Of a stretch of 64,000 bases of DNA, positions 53,001 to 63,000 are shown in pieces; the stretch's first letter is position 1, and each line of letters opens with the position of its first letter. The stretch spans positions 62,001 to 126,000 of the forward strand of contig NZ_QBUY01000007.1 in assembly GCF_003121405.1 (NCBI RefSeq), given 5' to 3'. The notes below the pieces were generated by a model. The model did not search any database and was not told where the DNA came from. It saw only the letters and a list, made by a program, of their open reading frames with translations. Both the position numbers and the translations under genes were made by a program. Source of the DNA: Paraburkholderia sp. C35. Its GTDB lineage: Bacteria; Pseudomonadota; Gammaproteobacteria; Burkholderiales; Burkholderiaceae.

Positions 53001-55563
53001 CCTCGTCGCCAGATGGATGCGGTGACCATTGCTCACCGCGACGTCGCAGATAGCCAATGAATACGTCGACGCCGCTATGACTGCGATCCAGGAGGTTGTA
53101 GAGCGTCAGGCGCAAACGCGTGATTAGCGCTATGTCGCGTGTACTCCTTGCCCGTCCTGCAAGCATCGAGAGCCGCGCTTCAGCTGATGCCAGATCGGCC
53201 TTCTGTACATCACACTCCGCAAGAAGACTTTCGATTGCAAAGATAACCCCGTCGTTTCGGCTCCACGTTTCGTCCGTCAATAGTTCGCGCCCTGCTTTGA
53301 GGTATCCGATCGCCGATCCATATGTGGTCGACATCCTCGCACGTCGCGCAGCGATGAGATTCAATTGTGCAATGCGCTCGCGCTCCTCAATCGACGCAAC
53401 CAGATGGGCACCGCGATTGAGCTGGTTGACGATCTCGAAGATATGCTCATCCAGCGCTTCTTGCGAAACGCGCGACGCCATTAACATGCCGATCCGCAGA
53501 TGCGCCTCCGCTCGCATGCTTTGAGGAATCAACGAGTAAGCTGCTTCCTGCACGCGATCGTGAACAAAGCGATAAGCGTCTTCATGCTGCAGAATAAGAC
53601 CCATTCGAACAGCCTGCCAAAGCTGGCCATGCAGGTCATCAATTGATTCGTTGTATACCGCTCGTAGCGTCGCGAAGTCGGCGCCAATTCCAAGGCAGGC
53701 AAGCTGCCGAAGTGCCTTCTGCGTCTGCGTCGGCAACAGATTCAGCTTCGCCACCATCAAGTCGACAACGTTGTCGGTATAACCCTTGGCGTGAATGCGA
53801 TTCAGATCCCAATCCCATTGAGCTTGACCGTGGTCGAAGACGAGCAGTTCTTCCTCGAACATTGCGTAAATGAACTGGACGACAAAGAACGGATTGCCGC
53901 GCGTCTTCGCCTCCACGAGTTCCGCTAGTGGACCTACACGCACCCTCTCGCCATGTAGCGAGTCCGCCAGCAACGCTTCGAGATCATGATGCGCCAACGG
54001 CGCAAGCACGATGTCGTGCGCAGTCACACCCGATCTGCGGATCGCATCCAGTTTCCGCTTGAGTGGATGCTCCGGCTGCACCTCGTTATCGCGGTAAGCG
54101 CCGATTAAAAGAAGCCGCTCCACATCGGATTGCGTGATGAGGTCTTCGATTACATCGAGCGTTGCCATGTCAACCCATTGCAGATCGTCAAGAAAAAGCG
54201 CTAACGGATGGTTCCGCGTAAAGACGCTGATGAATCGCCGAAAAGCCAGTTGAAAACGGCTTTGTGCGTCTCTGGCCGCAAGCGCTGGAACAGGCAACTG
54301 CTCGCCAATGACGAGTTTTAGTTCTGGAACGAGATCGACCATCAGCTGACCATTCGGACCGAGCGCCTCGCGGAATGCCACACGCCACTGGTTGAGTTCT
54401 TCTTCCTCTTTCGAAAGGATCTGGCGGATCAGGCTCTGAAACGCCTCTGCGAGCGTCGCATAGGGAATGTCGCGCTTATATTGGTCGAATTTTCCTGATG
54501 TGAAAAAGCCGCGCGGCGGCACGAGCGATTTATGAAGCTCATTGACCACGGAAGATTTGCCGACGCCAGAATAGCCGGATACAAGGACGAGTTCTGGCCT
54601 GCCTCCGGCGGTCGTCCGCTCGAATGCTCCGAGAAGGGCTTCGATTTCCGATTCACGCCCGTACAGCTTTTCTGGAATTAGCAGCCGGTCGGGTATGTCG
54701 CTTTCACCGGTTGGGAACGCATCGATGCGTCCGTGCGCCTCCCACTGCTCCAGACACCGCCTGAAGTCCCGCTCGACACCTATGGCTGTCTGATAGCGGT
54801 CTTCGGCCGTTTTAGCGAGCAGTCGCATGATGATGGCCGAGACAGCGGAAGGCATGACTGCCCCCTCTCCATCGGGCATGCGCGGTTGCCTTGCAACGTG
54901 ACAATGCACCCACTCCATCGGGTCGGAAGCAGCGAATGGCAGAACGCCAGTGAATAGCTCGTACAGCGTGACGCCGAGAGAATACAGATCGCTGCGGGAA
55001 TCGACGGAGCGATTCATCCGCCCCGTCTGTTCGGGCGACATGTAGGCAAGCGTGCCCGCAACGATTTCAGGCGGCACAGGCGCCATACGCTCGCGCGGCA
55101 GCCGTGATGCGATACCAAAGCCCATCAGCCATGCGCGCCCGGAACTGTCGATCAGCGTATTTGCTGGCTTGACGTCGCGGTGTATAAGACCCCGCCGGTG
55201 AACCTGGCCCAATGCCGCCAGCAGCCCGATTGCGATGCGCAGGCAGCGCGTCAGACCGGGCGCATCGTCTTTTTTCCGTGCAATGATCTGATCTAGTGGC
55301 TCACCACCTGGATCTTCAAGAATGAGTGTCACCCGCTCCCGATAGCTGGTCAGCGCAATCGGGCGGGCCGCCCATGCTCCATCGAGTTCGGGCGCGAGCG
55401 ACCATTCGTGTTCGAGCCGCTGCAGAATGTGTGACGCTGGCTGAGCGACGGCGGCAGCGAGCGCGACGACGGGCGCCGAAGTGCGGGACTCCCTGCCACG
55501 GTAGAGCGTGAGCCCACCCTCTTCGCGAAGCGGCTCCAGCGTGTACCCGGAATCCTCTGCCAT
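50071..55563 (-). CDS. Giant kinase-like, STAND ATPase and histidine kinase signalling protein
   Basis: 1,830 residues. Domains: Ser/Thr-kinase-like (about 1-285; catalytic loop HRDVKPANTL at about 128, but DFG reads GFG at about 149 and no VAIK lysine is seen), AAA/STAND ATPase (about 295-560; VSGYSGVGKSSVVNE at about 332, LALFLDDLQWVD), a long helical sensor region (about 600-1280), GAF (about 1300-1460), PAS (about 1471-1585), HisKA with phospho-acceptor SLAHDVSQPISG at about 1616 (HPK4 type) and HATPase with NLILNGIEAM, RDTGTGVPP and GTGMGLRIS. No membrane segment. The histidine kinase looks functional, the kinase-like domain does not. It should phosphorylate an unlinked-frame receiver, plausibly one of the two response regulators at 58.3-59.6 kb. 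Confidence 0.92.
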   Translation of the reverse strand: MAEDSGYTLEPLREEGGLTLYRGRESRTSAPVVALAAAVAQPASHILQRLEHEWSLAPELDGAWAARPIALTSYRERVTLILEDPGGEPLDQIIARKKDDAPGLTRCLRIAIGLLAALGQVHRRGLIHRDVKPANTLIDSSGRAWLMGFGIASRLPRERMAPVPPEIVAGTLAYMSPEQTGRMNRSVDSRSDLYSLGVTLYELFTGVLPFAASDPMEWVHCHVARQPRMPDGEGAVMPSAVSAIIMRLLAKTAEDRYQTAIGVERDFRRCLEQWEAHGRIDAFPTGESDIPDRLLIPEKLYGRESEIEALLGAFERTTAGGRPELVLVSGYSGVGKSSVVNELHKSLVPPRGFFTSGKFDQYKRDIPYATLAEAFQSLIRQILSKEEEELNQWRVAFREALGPNGQLMVDLVPELKLVIGEQLPVPALAARDAQSRFQLAFRRFISVFTRNHPLALFLDDLQWVDMATLDVIEDLITQSDVERLLLIGAYRDNEVQPEHPLKRKLDAIRRSGVTAHDIVLAPLAHHDLEALLADSLHGERVRVGPLAELVEAKTRGNPFFVVQFIYAMFEEELLVFDHGQAQWDWDLNRIHAKGYTDNVVDLMVAKLNLLPTQTQKALRQLACLGIGADFATLRAVYNESIDDLHGQLWQAVRMGLILQHEDAYRFVHDRVQEAAYSLIPQSMRAEAHLRIGMLMASRVSQEALDEHIFEIVNQLNRGAHLVASIEERERIAQLNLIAARRARMSTTYGSAIGYLKAGRELLTDETWSRNDGVIFAIESLLAECDVQKADLASAEARLSMLAGRARSTRDIALITRLRLTLYNLLDRSHSGVDVFIGYLRRRGEQWSPHPSGDEVSAEFNRIWALVNARRIENLVDLPLVDNADLLDILDVFTEAVTTAQFTDENLHALILCRMVGMSLDYGNSDASSFAYVTLGHLAGPRFGNYEAGFQLGKLSYELVEKYNLRRFRARVYMRLGNLIMPWRCHMKAGRELIRRAFDAAIESGDLTFAAYSCNNLYTNMLAAGDALSEVQREAETGLAFAEKLKFGRVVSMITTQIMFIRTLRGLTSRFGTFNTGSFDELRFERHLSGNATLARPECWYWIRKSQARFFAGDYVGAINASDNAARLFEKSHSYFEVVEYHFYGALARACAIDDATEDLQQEHAKALARHHRQLEIWERNCPENFENCTELVKAEIARIEGRFLDAEHAYEKAIRSAGANGFVHNEATANELAGRFYAARGFDKIARTYLRDARRCYLSWGATGKVEQLEKLYPWINDDVTTPAFSGRIMAPYSLLDLATVIKVSQTLSSEMVLPSLIEKLVRLAVENAGAARGLLILLRSAGQGSEPRIEAEATSQAGGIDVVVRQAIVTSSDLPQSALDYVIRTQQRVLLDDASSDIYYSENDYVRQRRSRSVLCLPIVKQGKLIGALYLENSLAAGVFTSDRVELLQLLASQAAISLENATLYSDLQRSEAFLAQGQKISHTGSFGWNVTGGEYYWSEEGYNIIEYDRHVQPSVELVLQRVHPEDRDAVRLALEASRTEKKNFDSEHRFLMPDGRIKYIPASGQAVSIGNLEFVGAVRDVTERKRAEESLRQAMVDLARINRATTMGEMAASLAHDVSQPISGAVAYASACLRWLSRDRPHTKEARAAAANMVEDARRAADIVIRIRKQFEKGALNREVFEVGEIIYDTVGLLRGEIQRYDITVRVDLESGLPRVVGDRVQLQQVAMNLILNGIEAMKDIDGSREIAVTAERTGEDILVSVRDTGTGVPPQLAEQIFDPFFTTKPHGTGMGLRISRSIVESHGGRLWISTDAGAGATFQFTLPVHED

Positions 55564-55629
55564 GGAGAATACCTGTCAGTCAGGAACAGGACGCGTTGCT
55601 GTCATGGTGAGAGCAACGCATCCTGGAGA

Positions 55630-56967
55630 TTACGTAGCGTGCCGCAAATTCTTCGGTACAAATAGCACCAGGCCGGCGGCGATAAACAACGCGATTGAAA
55701 TCCCGTACAGGCCAGAGCGCGAATTGTGGGTAGCCATACTTGCCGCACCAAAAGCATATTGGCTCGCGTAGGTGGCAAGGGACGCTACGGCATTGAGCGC
55801 ACCGATACCGACCACGGCTGCCCGGCTGTTTAGATAAGTCGTCGTGTAAGCCCAAAACACGCTGACACACGACATGATTCCCGTGTATGCCAGCGACAAC
55901 CCGCCTATTGCCACGTAAAAACTGATCCCGTCACGGGAAGCCACGAGTAAAGCGAAACCACTCACGCAGGCAGCGATCGCGTAGTGCCAACGGCGCTCGC
56001 GAAACCAGTCGGACGAATATCCCCATACGATCATTCCGATACTTGCGCACAGGTAGGGAATGGCGGTGACCAACCCATTCCGGCTAAACGTTCGCACGCC
56101 GAGGTCGTGAACAATCTGGGGCAGCCAATACGCGAAGCCGGCGACAGCGACACCCCCGATGACTTCGATGAAGGCGAGGATCAGAAACGTCTTCGATCTC
56201 AGCGCTTGCCGTATGTCGGATCGACGCCCAACCACCGGTTGCCCATCGGAATCCGATGCGAGAGACGTCGCTACCCGTTCCTTCTCGGCTGCAGTGAGCC
56301 ACGTCGCGGATTGCGGTGTGTTCTCAATCAGAAAGTAGACCAGTATGCCGACAACAATCGAAGGAATACCTTCGATCAAAAACATCCATTGCCAACCTGC
56401 AAGGCCATTTACATTGTGCATGGTCTCGAGCAGATAGCCCGACAATGGCGCACATAAAACGCCCGCGACAGGAACAGCGGCAAGGAAAACAGCGATCATC
56501 CTTGCGCGAAGCACATCGGGAAACCAGTACGTCAAATACAGGTAAACGCCTGGCGCAAGTCCGCCTTCCGCAACACCCAGCAGGAATCTGAGCAGATAAA
56601 TCTGCATTGGCGAGGAAATGCACATCATCAGCGACGAGACGATTCCCCAGGAAATCATGATGCGCGAAATCGTCGCCCGAGCCCCGATGCGTGCGAGAAG
56701 AAGATTGCTGGGAATGCCCGACACCAGATAACCGATAAAGAATATCCCCGCACCCATCCCGTACATCGCGTCGGTCAGTCCCAGTTCATGCGCAAACTGA
56801 AGCTTTGCGTACCCAATGTTGACGCGATCCATATAGGACAGCACGAAAATCAGGAACAGCACCGGCATGGTTCGCCAGACTATTTTCCTAAAGACTTGAT
56901 CCGGCTCGCTCGAACGGGTCGAAGTGGGGTCTCCGGAAGGCACTGGCCGCCATTGAACATGCAACAC
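55630..56967 (-). CDS. MFS transporter, ACS (anion:cation symporter) type
   Basis: 445 residues from GTG 56967, preceded by AAGGAGGT with ideal spacing; the longer ATG start at 57012 lacks this. Twelve transmembrane helices with ACS signature segments: FRKIVWRTMPVLFLIFVLSY, MDRVNIGYAKLQFAHELGLT, GIFFIGYLVSGIPSNLLLAR and RFLLGVAEGGLAPGVYLYLT. Members import organic anions such as hexuronates, tartrate, galactarate or phthalate. It is divergent from a porin gene and probably paired with it as inner- and outer-membrane uptake steps. Both lie between the two giant signalling genes. Confidence 0.92.
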   Translation of the reverse strand: MLHVQWRPVPSGDPTSTRSSEPDQVFRKIVWRTMPVLFLIFVLSYMDRVNIGYAKLQFAHELGLTDAMYGMGAGIFFIGYLVSGIPSNLLLARIGARATISRIMISWGIVSSLMMCISSPMQIYLLRFLLGVAEGGLAPGVYLYLTYWFPDVLRARMIAVFLAAVPVAGVLCAPLSGYLLETMHNVNGLAGWQWMFLIEGIPSIVVGILVYFLIENTPQSATWLTAAEKERVATSLASDSDGQPVVGRRSDIRQALRSKTFLILAFIEVIGGVAVAGFAYWLPQIVHDLGVRTFSRNGLVTAIPYLCASIGMIVWGYSSDWFRERRWHYAIAACVSGFALLVASRDGISFYVAIGGLSLAYTGIMSCVSVFWAYTTTYLNSRAAVVGIGALNAVASLATYASQYAFGAASMATHNSRSGLYGISIALFIAAGLVLFVPKNLRHAT

Positions 56968-57125
56968 GAGCCACCTCCTTCGCGGCGCCGCCTGAAAACT
57001 GGCATTGTGCAATGTGATTGCAATACGCCGGGATAGTATTGCAAATGCACAACTCTAGCGCCGTTCCAGACAGAGCACATCGGAAGTCTCATGACGTCTG
57101 CAAGTTTGCAGCCATGGGGAGCACG

Positions 57126-58319
57126 GTGAATAAATCGTGGCTCGCCGGCGCTTCAATGATGGCGATAACCAGCGGGGTGCTCGCACAGAGCGCTGTCACA
57201 TTGTATGGATCGATCGATACGAGCCTGCTGCTGAACACGAATAACAACGGGGGCCGCACTATCAGCCTCAGCGATAACGGCATACAAGGCAACCGGGTTG
57301 GGCTGTTCGGAACAGAACGCCTCGGCAGCGGACTCAGTGCAATTTTCAGACTGGAGAACGGATTCAATGCGTCGACTGGCGTAATGGGACAAGGCGCTCG
57401 ACTGTTTGGCGGTCAGGCTTATGTCGGCCTTGCCGGTAACTTTGGCTCATTGCTCGCCGGACGGCAATTGAATACAGACGTCGCGCTGATTGCACCGGAC
57501 TTTGCTGCGGCGTCGCAATGGGCCGGCATCCTTGGCTCCCACCCGGGAGACGTCGACAACTTTTACGACACATTCCGGGTACCGGGCGCGCTGAAGTACA
57601 TCGCGCCGAAAATCCGGGGCGTCAGTGTTCAGTTGCTGTATGCGCCGGGGGGCGTTGCGGGGCATATCACGCAGGGACAAGTCGCGTCGATCGCTGCGAC
57701 ATATGAAGTCGGGCCAGTGGTCGTGGGGGCCAGCTATAACAATGCGCAATCGCCCAATCAGGGACTGGCCGCCGGAACAGCAAACGTCAACACCCCAGTT
57801 ACACCGGCTGGCGTCTATTTTTTGTCTCCCGTTGATAGCGGATTCGTATCTGCTCATACGTATCAGGTATTTTCGGGCGGCGCGTCCTACAATATCGGCT
57901 CAGCCATATTGGGCGTGCTCTACACAAATACCCAGTTTCGCGGCCTCGGCGACCTCAATTCCGGCCCCAACCCTCTTCAATACACCGGGAACGCGACATT
58001 CCAGAATGTCGAATTTAACGTTAGGTACTCGATTTCACCGTCGATGATCATCGGGTCTGCATACAACATCACCACCAGAAACAGCGTATCAACCGTTAAT
58101 GATCCAAACGGTCTCGGTTCTGCGCGCTACATTCAGGCGACGATTGGTATTCAGTATTTCCTTCAGAAAACGACTTTCGTCTACGCTGAGGCGATGACGC
58201 AGAGAGCGTCCGGAGTCGATTCCACGGGACAAAGTGCCGTCGCTGCCAATAATTTTATCGGCCGGTCGTCCAACTCAAGGCAGAGTGCCGTGCGCGTAGG
58301 ACTCAACGTTCACTTTTGA
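57126..58319 (+). CDS. Gram-negative porin
   Basis: 397 residues from GTG 57126 with GGGAG 5 nt upstream; an ATG at 57114 is an alternative. The signal (KSWLAGASMMAITSGVLA) is followed by QSAVTLYGSIDTSLLLNTNN, GNRVGLFGTERLGSGLSAIF, RLENGFNASTGVMGQGARLF and GGQAYVGLAGNFGSLLAGRQ, with the C-terminal AVRVGLNVHF ending in Phe for BAM-dependent insertion. A 16-stranded trimeric porin is expected. It diverges from the ACS carrier over 158 bp. It converges with the stand-alone receiver gene, whose stop is 22 bp away. Confidence 0.93.
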   Translation: MNKSWLAGASMMAITSGVLAQSAVTLYGSIDTSLLLNTNNNGGRTISLSDNGIQGNRVGLFGTERLGSGLSAIFRLENGFNASTGVMGQGARLFGGQAYVGLAGNFGSLLAGRQLNTDVALIAPDFAAASQWAGILGSHPGDVDNFYDTFRVPGALKYIAPKIRGVSVQLLYAPGGVAGHITQGQVASIAATYEVGPVVVGASYNNAQSPNQGLAAGTANVNTPVTPAGVYFLSPVDSGFVSAHTYQVFSGGASYNIGSAILGVLYTNTQFRGLGDLNSGPNPLQYTGNATFQNVEFNVRYSISPSMIIGSAYNITTRNSVSTVNDPNGLGSARYIQATIGIQYFLQKTTFVYAEAMTQRASGVDSTGQSAVAANNFIGRSSNSRQSAVRVGLNVHF

Positions 58320-58341
58320 GCCACGCCTGTACGAGTCGCTA

Positions 58342-58725
58342 TCAAACGTTCTTTCCCAATAGTTCGGCGATCAGTGCAAGCAGTTGCTCATCGTCTACCG
58401 GCTTTGGAAAGAATCCAGCCGCACCATCAGCAGTTGCGCGTGCCAATACGGCTTCCGTTGCGTACGCCGTAATGCAGATCACCGGCACGGGCGGCCTCCA
58501 AAGCTTGATGGAGCTAAGCAACGCAAAACCGTCGATACCGGGCATCTGGATATCCGTGATGACCAGCTGGAGCGTCGAGCGACGGGTATCGCCCAGAAGT
58601 TGCTCCGCCGAAGAATAGGCCGCGGAATGCCAGCCCTCTGCACGAAGCATGCTTGACAGGCCCATCCGGACAGATTCGTCGTCGTCGACCACGCCGATGA
58701 CTGCGGAAGAGCGTTTTGCTTTCAT
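58342..58725 (-). CDS. Stand-alone response regulator receiver
   Basis: 127 residues from ATG 58725 (a GTG at 58740 is also possible). Only a receiver domain: IGVVDDDESVRMGLSSMLRA with the acidic pair, phospho-acceptor Asp58 in LVITDIQMPGIDG, ICITAYAT with Thr/Ala switch and Lys in GFFPKPVDDEQ. No output domain, as in CheY- or FixJ-receiver-like relays. It lies between the porin and a FixJ-type regulator, and is transcribed with the latter (gap about 170 bp). It may act as a phosphate sink or relay for the large histidine kinases nearby. Confidence 0.9.
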   Translation of the reverse strand: MKAKRSSAVIGVVDDDESVRMGLSSMLRAEGWHSAAYSSAEQLLGDTRRSTLQLVITDIQMPGIDGFALLSSIKLWRPPVPVICITAYATEAVLARATADGAAGFFPKPVDDEQLLALIAELLGKNV

Positions 58726-58897
58726 CTCTGGTCCGGACACCGTTGGATGGATTCTGGGAGCTGAACCTATGGCAAGTTACAGTCCAGCAGTTGAAACGGC
58801 AATAAGACCTTCGAATGATGCAGATTCAGTGACGGTATCCTAGGAAGACTCACTTGAGGCTGACAATTGCGCACAGCACCTATGTGCAGGAGAAAAG

Positions 58898-59560
58898 CTA
58901 CTCTGATTCCTGCTGGGACGGCAATACACGTTGCAGCATTTTGACCAGGTCGGCTACGGAGCGAACCTGAAGCTTGTGCATCGCGCGGCCCCGATGAATC
59001 TTGACCGTCACCTCGCTCAGCCCAAGCTGGTCCGCAATCTGTTTGTTCAGAAGCCCATCAGTGACCAGAACGATGACTTCCCGCTCCCGTGCGGTGAGCG
59101 ACTCGTAAGCGTCCCGGATGTCAGCGGTGACCTGCTCTTTCTGGAGCGCGTCACCATCGCGTCGCAGGGCTGCCGTGACCGTGTCGATAAGCGTCTGATC
59201 TTTGAACGGCTTGGTCATAAAATCGAAGGCACCCGCTTTCATCGCCTTCGTGGCCATCTCGATGTCACCGTAGCCCGTCAAAAACACAATCGGAAAGCGT
59301 ATCTTTTTCCTGACCGATTCCTCCTGCAGAGCCAACCCGCTTCCTCCCCGCAGGCGAATATCCAGGATAAGACAACTCGGCACCTCGGGCTTTTTCGCAG
59401 CAAGGAACTCATCCGTAGATTCAAACGCTCGAACCTGAAGCCCTACCGAAGCAAGCAGCGTGGTTAATGACCCCCGAATTGAAGGATCGTCATCGACCAC
59501 ATAGACGAGCGAGCCGGGTACCGCTTCGTGGCCAGCTCGAATGGCATCGTGTTTCATCAT
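58898..59560 (-). CDS. FixJ/NarL-type response regulator
   Basis: 220 residues. Receiver domain (about 17-128) with YVVDDDPSIRGSLTTLLASV, Asp67 in CLILDIRLRGGSG, FLTGYGDIEMATKAMKAGA and Lys in FMTKPFKDQTL, followed by a LuxR/FixJ-type helix-turn-helix (about 145-210: LTAREREVIVLVTDGLLNKQ, IADQLGLSEVTVKIHRGRAM). It matches FixJ-like regulators such as TodT/StyR that activate catabolic or uptake genes. It is divergent from the second giant kinase gene and probably receives phosphate from it or from its paralog. The porin/MFS pair nearby is a possible target. Confidence 0.93.
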   Translation of the reverse strand: MMKHDAIRAGHEAVPGSLVYVVDDDPSIRGSLTTLLASVGLQVRAFESTDEFLAAKKPEVPSCLILDIRLRGGSGLALQEESVRKKIRFPIVFLTGYGDIEMATKAMKAGAFDFMTKPFKDQTLIDTVTAALRRDGDALQKEQVTADIRDAYESLTAREREVIVLVTDGLLNKQIADQLGLSEVTVKIHRGRAMHKLQVRSVADLVKMLQRVLPSQQESE

Positions 59561-60073
59561 CGAAGACCGGAATGTGTACGGACAGAGATCACTTGTCAGC
59601 GTTTAATATGGTACGCAATCCCGTCCCCCGATGCCACAATAGGGCTCTCGACGCTGTGTTTCGAGCGTTTCGCGAGCGTCTACGGATGCACACTCGTTCA
59701 TGAGATTGTCATCAGCAGATAGAAATCGAACCGTCTGACCTATCGAGAGCGAGCCGTCTGGTTTCCAATGCTACGTCGCTGACGCCGATCAGGCAGCAGC
59801 AATCTGGAAAAGATGCTTTTCGTTACTGCTCTATGGCTGCTGACGAAGATCCATCAGTGCTAGCATGGTCCTTGCCATACTCTCAGGCGGCGCTCGTTTT
59901 TCACCGGGATGCGCGTGAGGCCGCGTTGCATACTTCCAGATTCTGGAAATGGCTACCGTACGTTATTCGCTAACCCGCAGTGCTTAACTCAACCAGTTAA
60001 TTTGCTCGGCCCGACGAAGGGCAATACCGCCACAGCAGAACCCACGAGACGAAAACCGTCAAGGTTCACTGCA
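59561..60073. other. Divergent promoter region of the response regulator and second giant kinase
   Basis: About 510 bp without a recognisable gene. It contains the inverted repeat at 59934-59948. Start regions of the two divergent regulators lie at its ends. Confidence 0.5.
59934..59948. promoter_or_regulatory. 15-bp inverted repeat upstream of the second giant kinase
   Basis: TTCCAGATTCTGGAA: two perfect 7-bp arms around one T, 126 bp before ATG 60074. It is a good candidate binding site for a dimeric regulator, possibly the neighbouring FixJ-type protein, but the match to a known consensus is not established. Confidence 0.5.
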
Positions 60074-63000
60074 ATGGACAACAGACTCCAGATGTCATGG
60101 GACGATGGCGAACGCGTGTTCTGGCGCGGGAGAAGACCGAGCCACACCGACGGTCCCGACGTTCTGCTTGCCCGACCTGTTGCCGATCATCCACGGCCAG
60201 CCAGCCTCGATCGGTTCGCACATGAATTCAGCCTGAAAGACGAGCTCGATGGAACGTGGGCCGTACGGCCGCTAGATCTGGTGCGGGAAAACGGCCAGAC
60301 CATGCTGGTGCTCGAGGATCCCGGGGGCGAGCCTCTCGCTCGACTGCTAGGCGCGCCCATGGAAATTGAGCACTTCTTTCACCACGCCGTCGGGATCGCA
60401 TCGGTGCTGGGGCAGTTGCACCAGCGTGGACTCGTCCACAAAGATCTCAAGCCTACGCATATTCTCGTGAACTGCATCGGCGGGCAGGCCCGTCTCACGG
60501 GGTTTGGCCTCGCCTCACGATTGCCTCGTGAGCGACAGTCGCCCGAGCCGCCAGAGACCATCGCCGGCACGCTTGCCTATATGGCACCCGAGCAGACGGG
60601 ACGGATGAATCGGTCCATCGACTCGCGGAGCGACCTCTACGCATTCGGCGTGACGCTATATCAGATGCTGACGGGCGCGCTACCGTTCAATGCCGTCGAC
60701 CCGATGGAATGGGTGCATTGCCACATCGCCAGAAAGCCGATTCCGCCCGGTGAGCGAGTACAACACGTGCCAGCCGCTGTATCGCGCATCGTCATGAAGC
60801 TGCTCGCCAAAACAGCGGAAGAACGCTATCAGACGGCGGCTGGAGTGGAGCACGATCTGCGCCATTGTCTTGCTCACTGGCAGCATCAGCGATTTATCGA
60901 AGCGTTTCCGCTCGGTGAACGCGACGCATCCGACAAACTTCTGATTCCCGAAAAGCTGTACGGACGGGAGCGCGAAGTTGACACGCTGGTGGCTGCTTTC
61001 GATCGGATCGTCAAGACTGGCACGCCGGAGCTATTGCTGGTTTCCGGCTATTCCGGGATCGGCAAATCATCTGTCGTCAATGAACTGCACAAGCTGCTGG
61101 TACCGCCTCGGGGAATCTTCGCATCGGGCAAGTTCGACCAATACAAGCGAGATATCCCCTACGCCACGCTGATACAGGCGTTCCAGAGCCTGGTTCGCCC
61201 GCTGCTCGGCAAGCCCGACGCGGAACTCTCGCGTTGGCGCATAGCGCTGCTGGAGGCATTGGACGTCAACGCGGGGCTCATGACCGACCTGATTCCGGAT
61301 TTGAAGCTCATCATTGGAGAACCGCCGCCAGCTCCAGAGCTCGAGCCGCAACAGGCACAACGCAGGTTCATGCAGGTTTTTCAGCGTTTTATCGGCGTAT
61401 TCGCACGCGAGGAGCATCCACTCGCCCTCTTTGTAGACGATCTTCAATGGCTCGACGCAGCAACGCTCGACCTGCTCGAAGACCTGTTGGCGCGTCCAGA
61501 CCTTCGACATCTGATGCTGATCGGCGCTTATCGCGACAACGAGGTGGATGCCTTGCATCCATTGATGAGTAAGCTTCGCGCTATTCGCGAGGCGGGCGTT
61601 GCAGTCAGTGAGATCACACTCGCGCCGTTGGCTATCTCGCACGTCAGACAGTTGACCGAGGAGGCGCTTCACTGCGATTCCGACTCAGTACAACCACTAG
61701 CTCGACTCGTGCACGACAAAACAGCTGGCAATCCGTTCTTCGTGATCCAGTTTCTCCAGACACTCGTCGAAGGCGACTTGCTGACTTTCGATCATGACGT
61801 GGGGAAATGGTGCTGGGATCTCGATCTTATCCACGCCAAGGGCTACACCGATAATGTCGTGGATCTGATGATCGGCAAATTGAGCCGCTTGCCAATTGAG
61901 ACGCAGCGTGCGTTGCAGCAACTCGCATGTCTGGGGAACACAGCGAGCACGGCAGCGCTATCGACAGTGCTTGGGGTTCCCGTAAAACAGGTCCATACGG
62001 AACTATGGGATGCCTGCCGTCAGGAACTGGTGGAACGGCTCGGAGGCTCTTATCGGTTTGGCCACGACCGCATTCACGAAGCCTCGTATTCGCTTATCCC
62101 GGAGGCCTCACGTGCCGAAGCACATTTGCGGATCGGCCGGTTACTCGCTGAGCAAACAGCACCAGACAGGCGAGAGGAGGCGATCTTCGAGATCGTCGGC
62201 CAACTCAATCGCGGTGCGGCGTTGATGACTTCCAGCGGCGAGCGGGAGCAGCTTGCGGGTTTCAATCTACTCGCGGGACAGCGCGCAAAGGCGTCGACCG
62301 CCTATGCGTCGGCACTCACCTATCTCGCGACGGGTGCGGAACTGCTTGGCGACGACAGATGGAGCCGCCAACATGAGCTGATTTTCGACCTGGAGTTGAA
62401 TCGGGCCGCGTGCGAATTTCTGACTGGTCAGTCATCACTTGCGGACGAACGCCTCAGCGCGCTTTCGATGCGCGCCGTGACGACTGTGGAGCAGGCAAGC
62501 GTCGCATGTCTGCACACGGACGTCTGCACGACGCTCGACAAGAGCAGCCGTGCAGTCGCGGTTTGCCTTGATTATCTGCGCCACGTCGGGATCGATTGGT
62601 CCCCCCATCCGTCCGATGAAGAGGTCCGGAACGAATTTGACCTGATTGGTTCACTCCTGGGGCGGAGGACAATAGAAGAGCTGATTGATTTGCCGCTAAT
62701 GGAGGATGCAGCGTCGCTGGCTACGGCAGAAGTGCTGACGAAGCTCTTCGCTCCTGCCCTGCAGACAGATGGCAACCTCGTTGCGCTGATGAGTTGCAAA
62801 GCCATCAATCTGAGCCTTTCGCGCGGCAACTGTGACGCGTCATGTTTCGCCTATGTCCTGCTTAGCCGGGTGGCAGGGCCGCGCTTCGGCGACTATCAAT
62901 TTGGCTTCCGATTCGGCCAGCTTGGCTACGATCTCGTCGAACAACGTGGCCTTAAGCGCTTCGAGGCGAAGACTTACCTGTGCTTTTCTATTTTTTCCGT

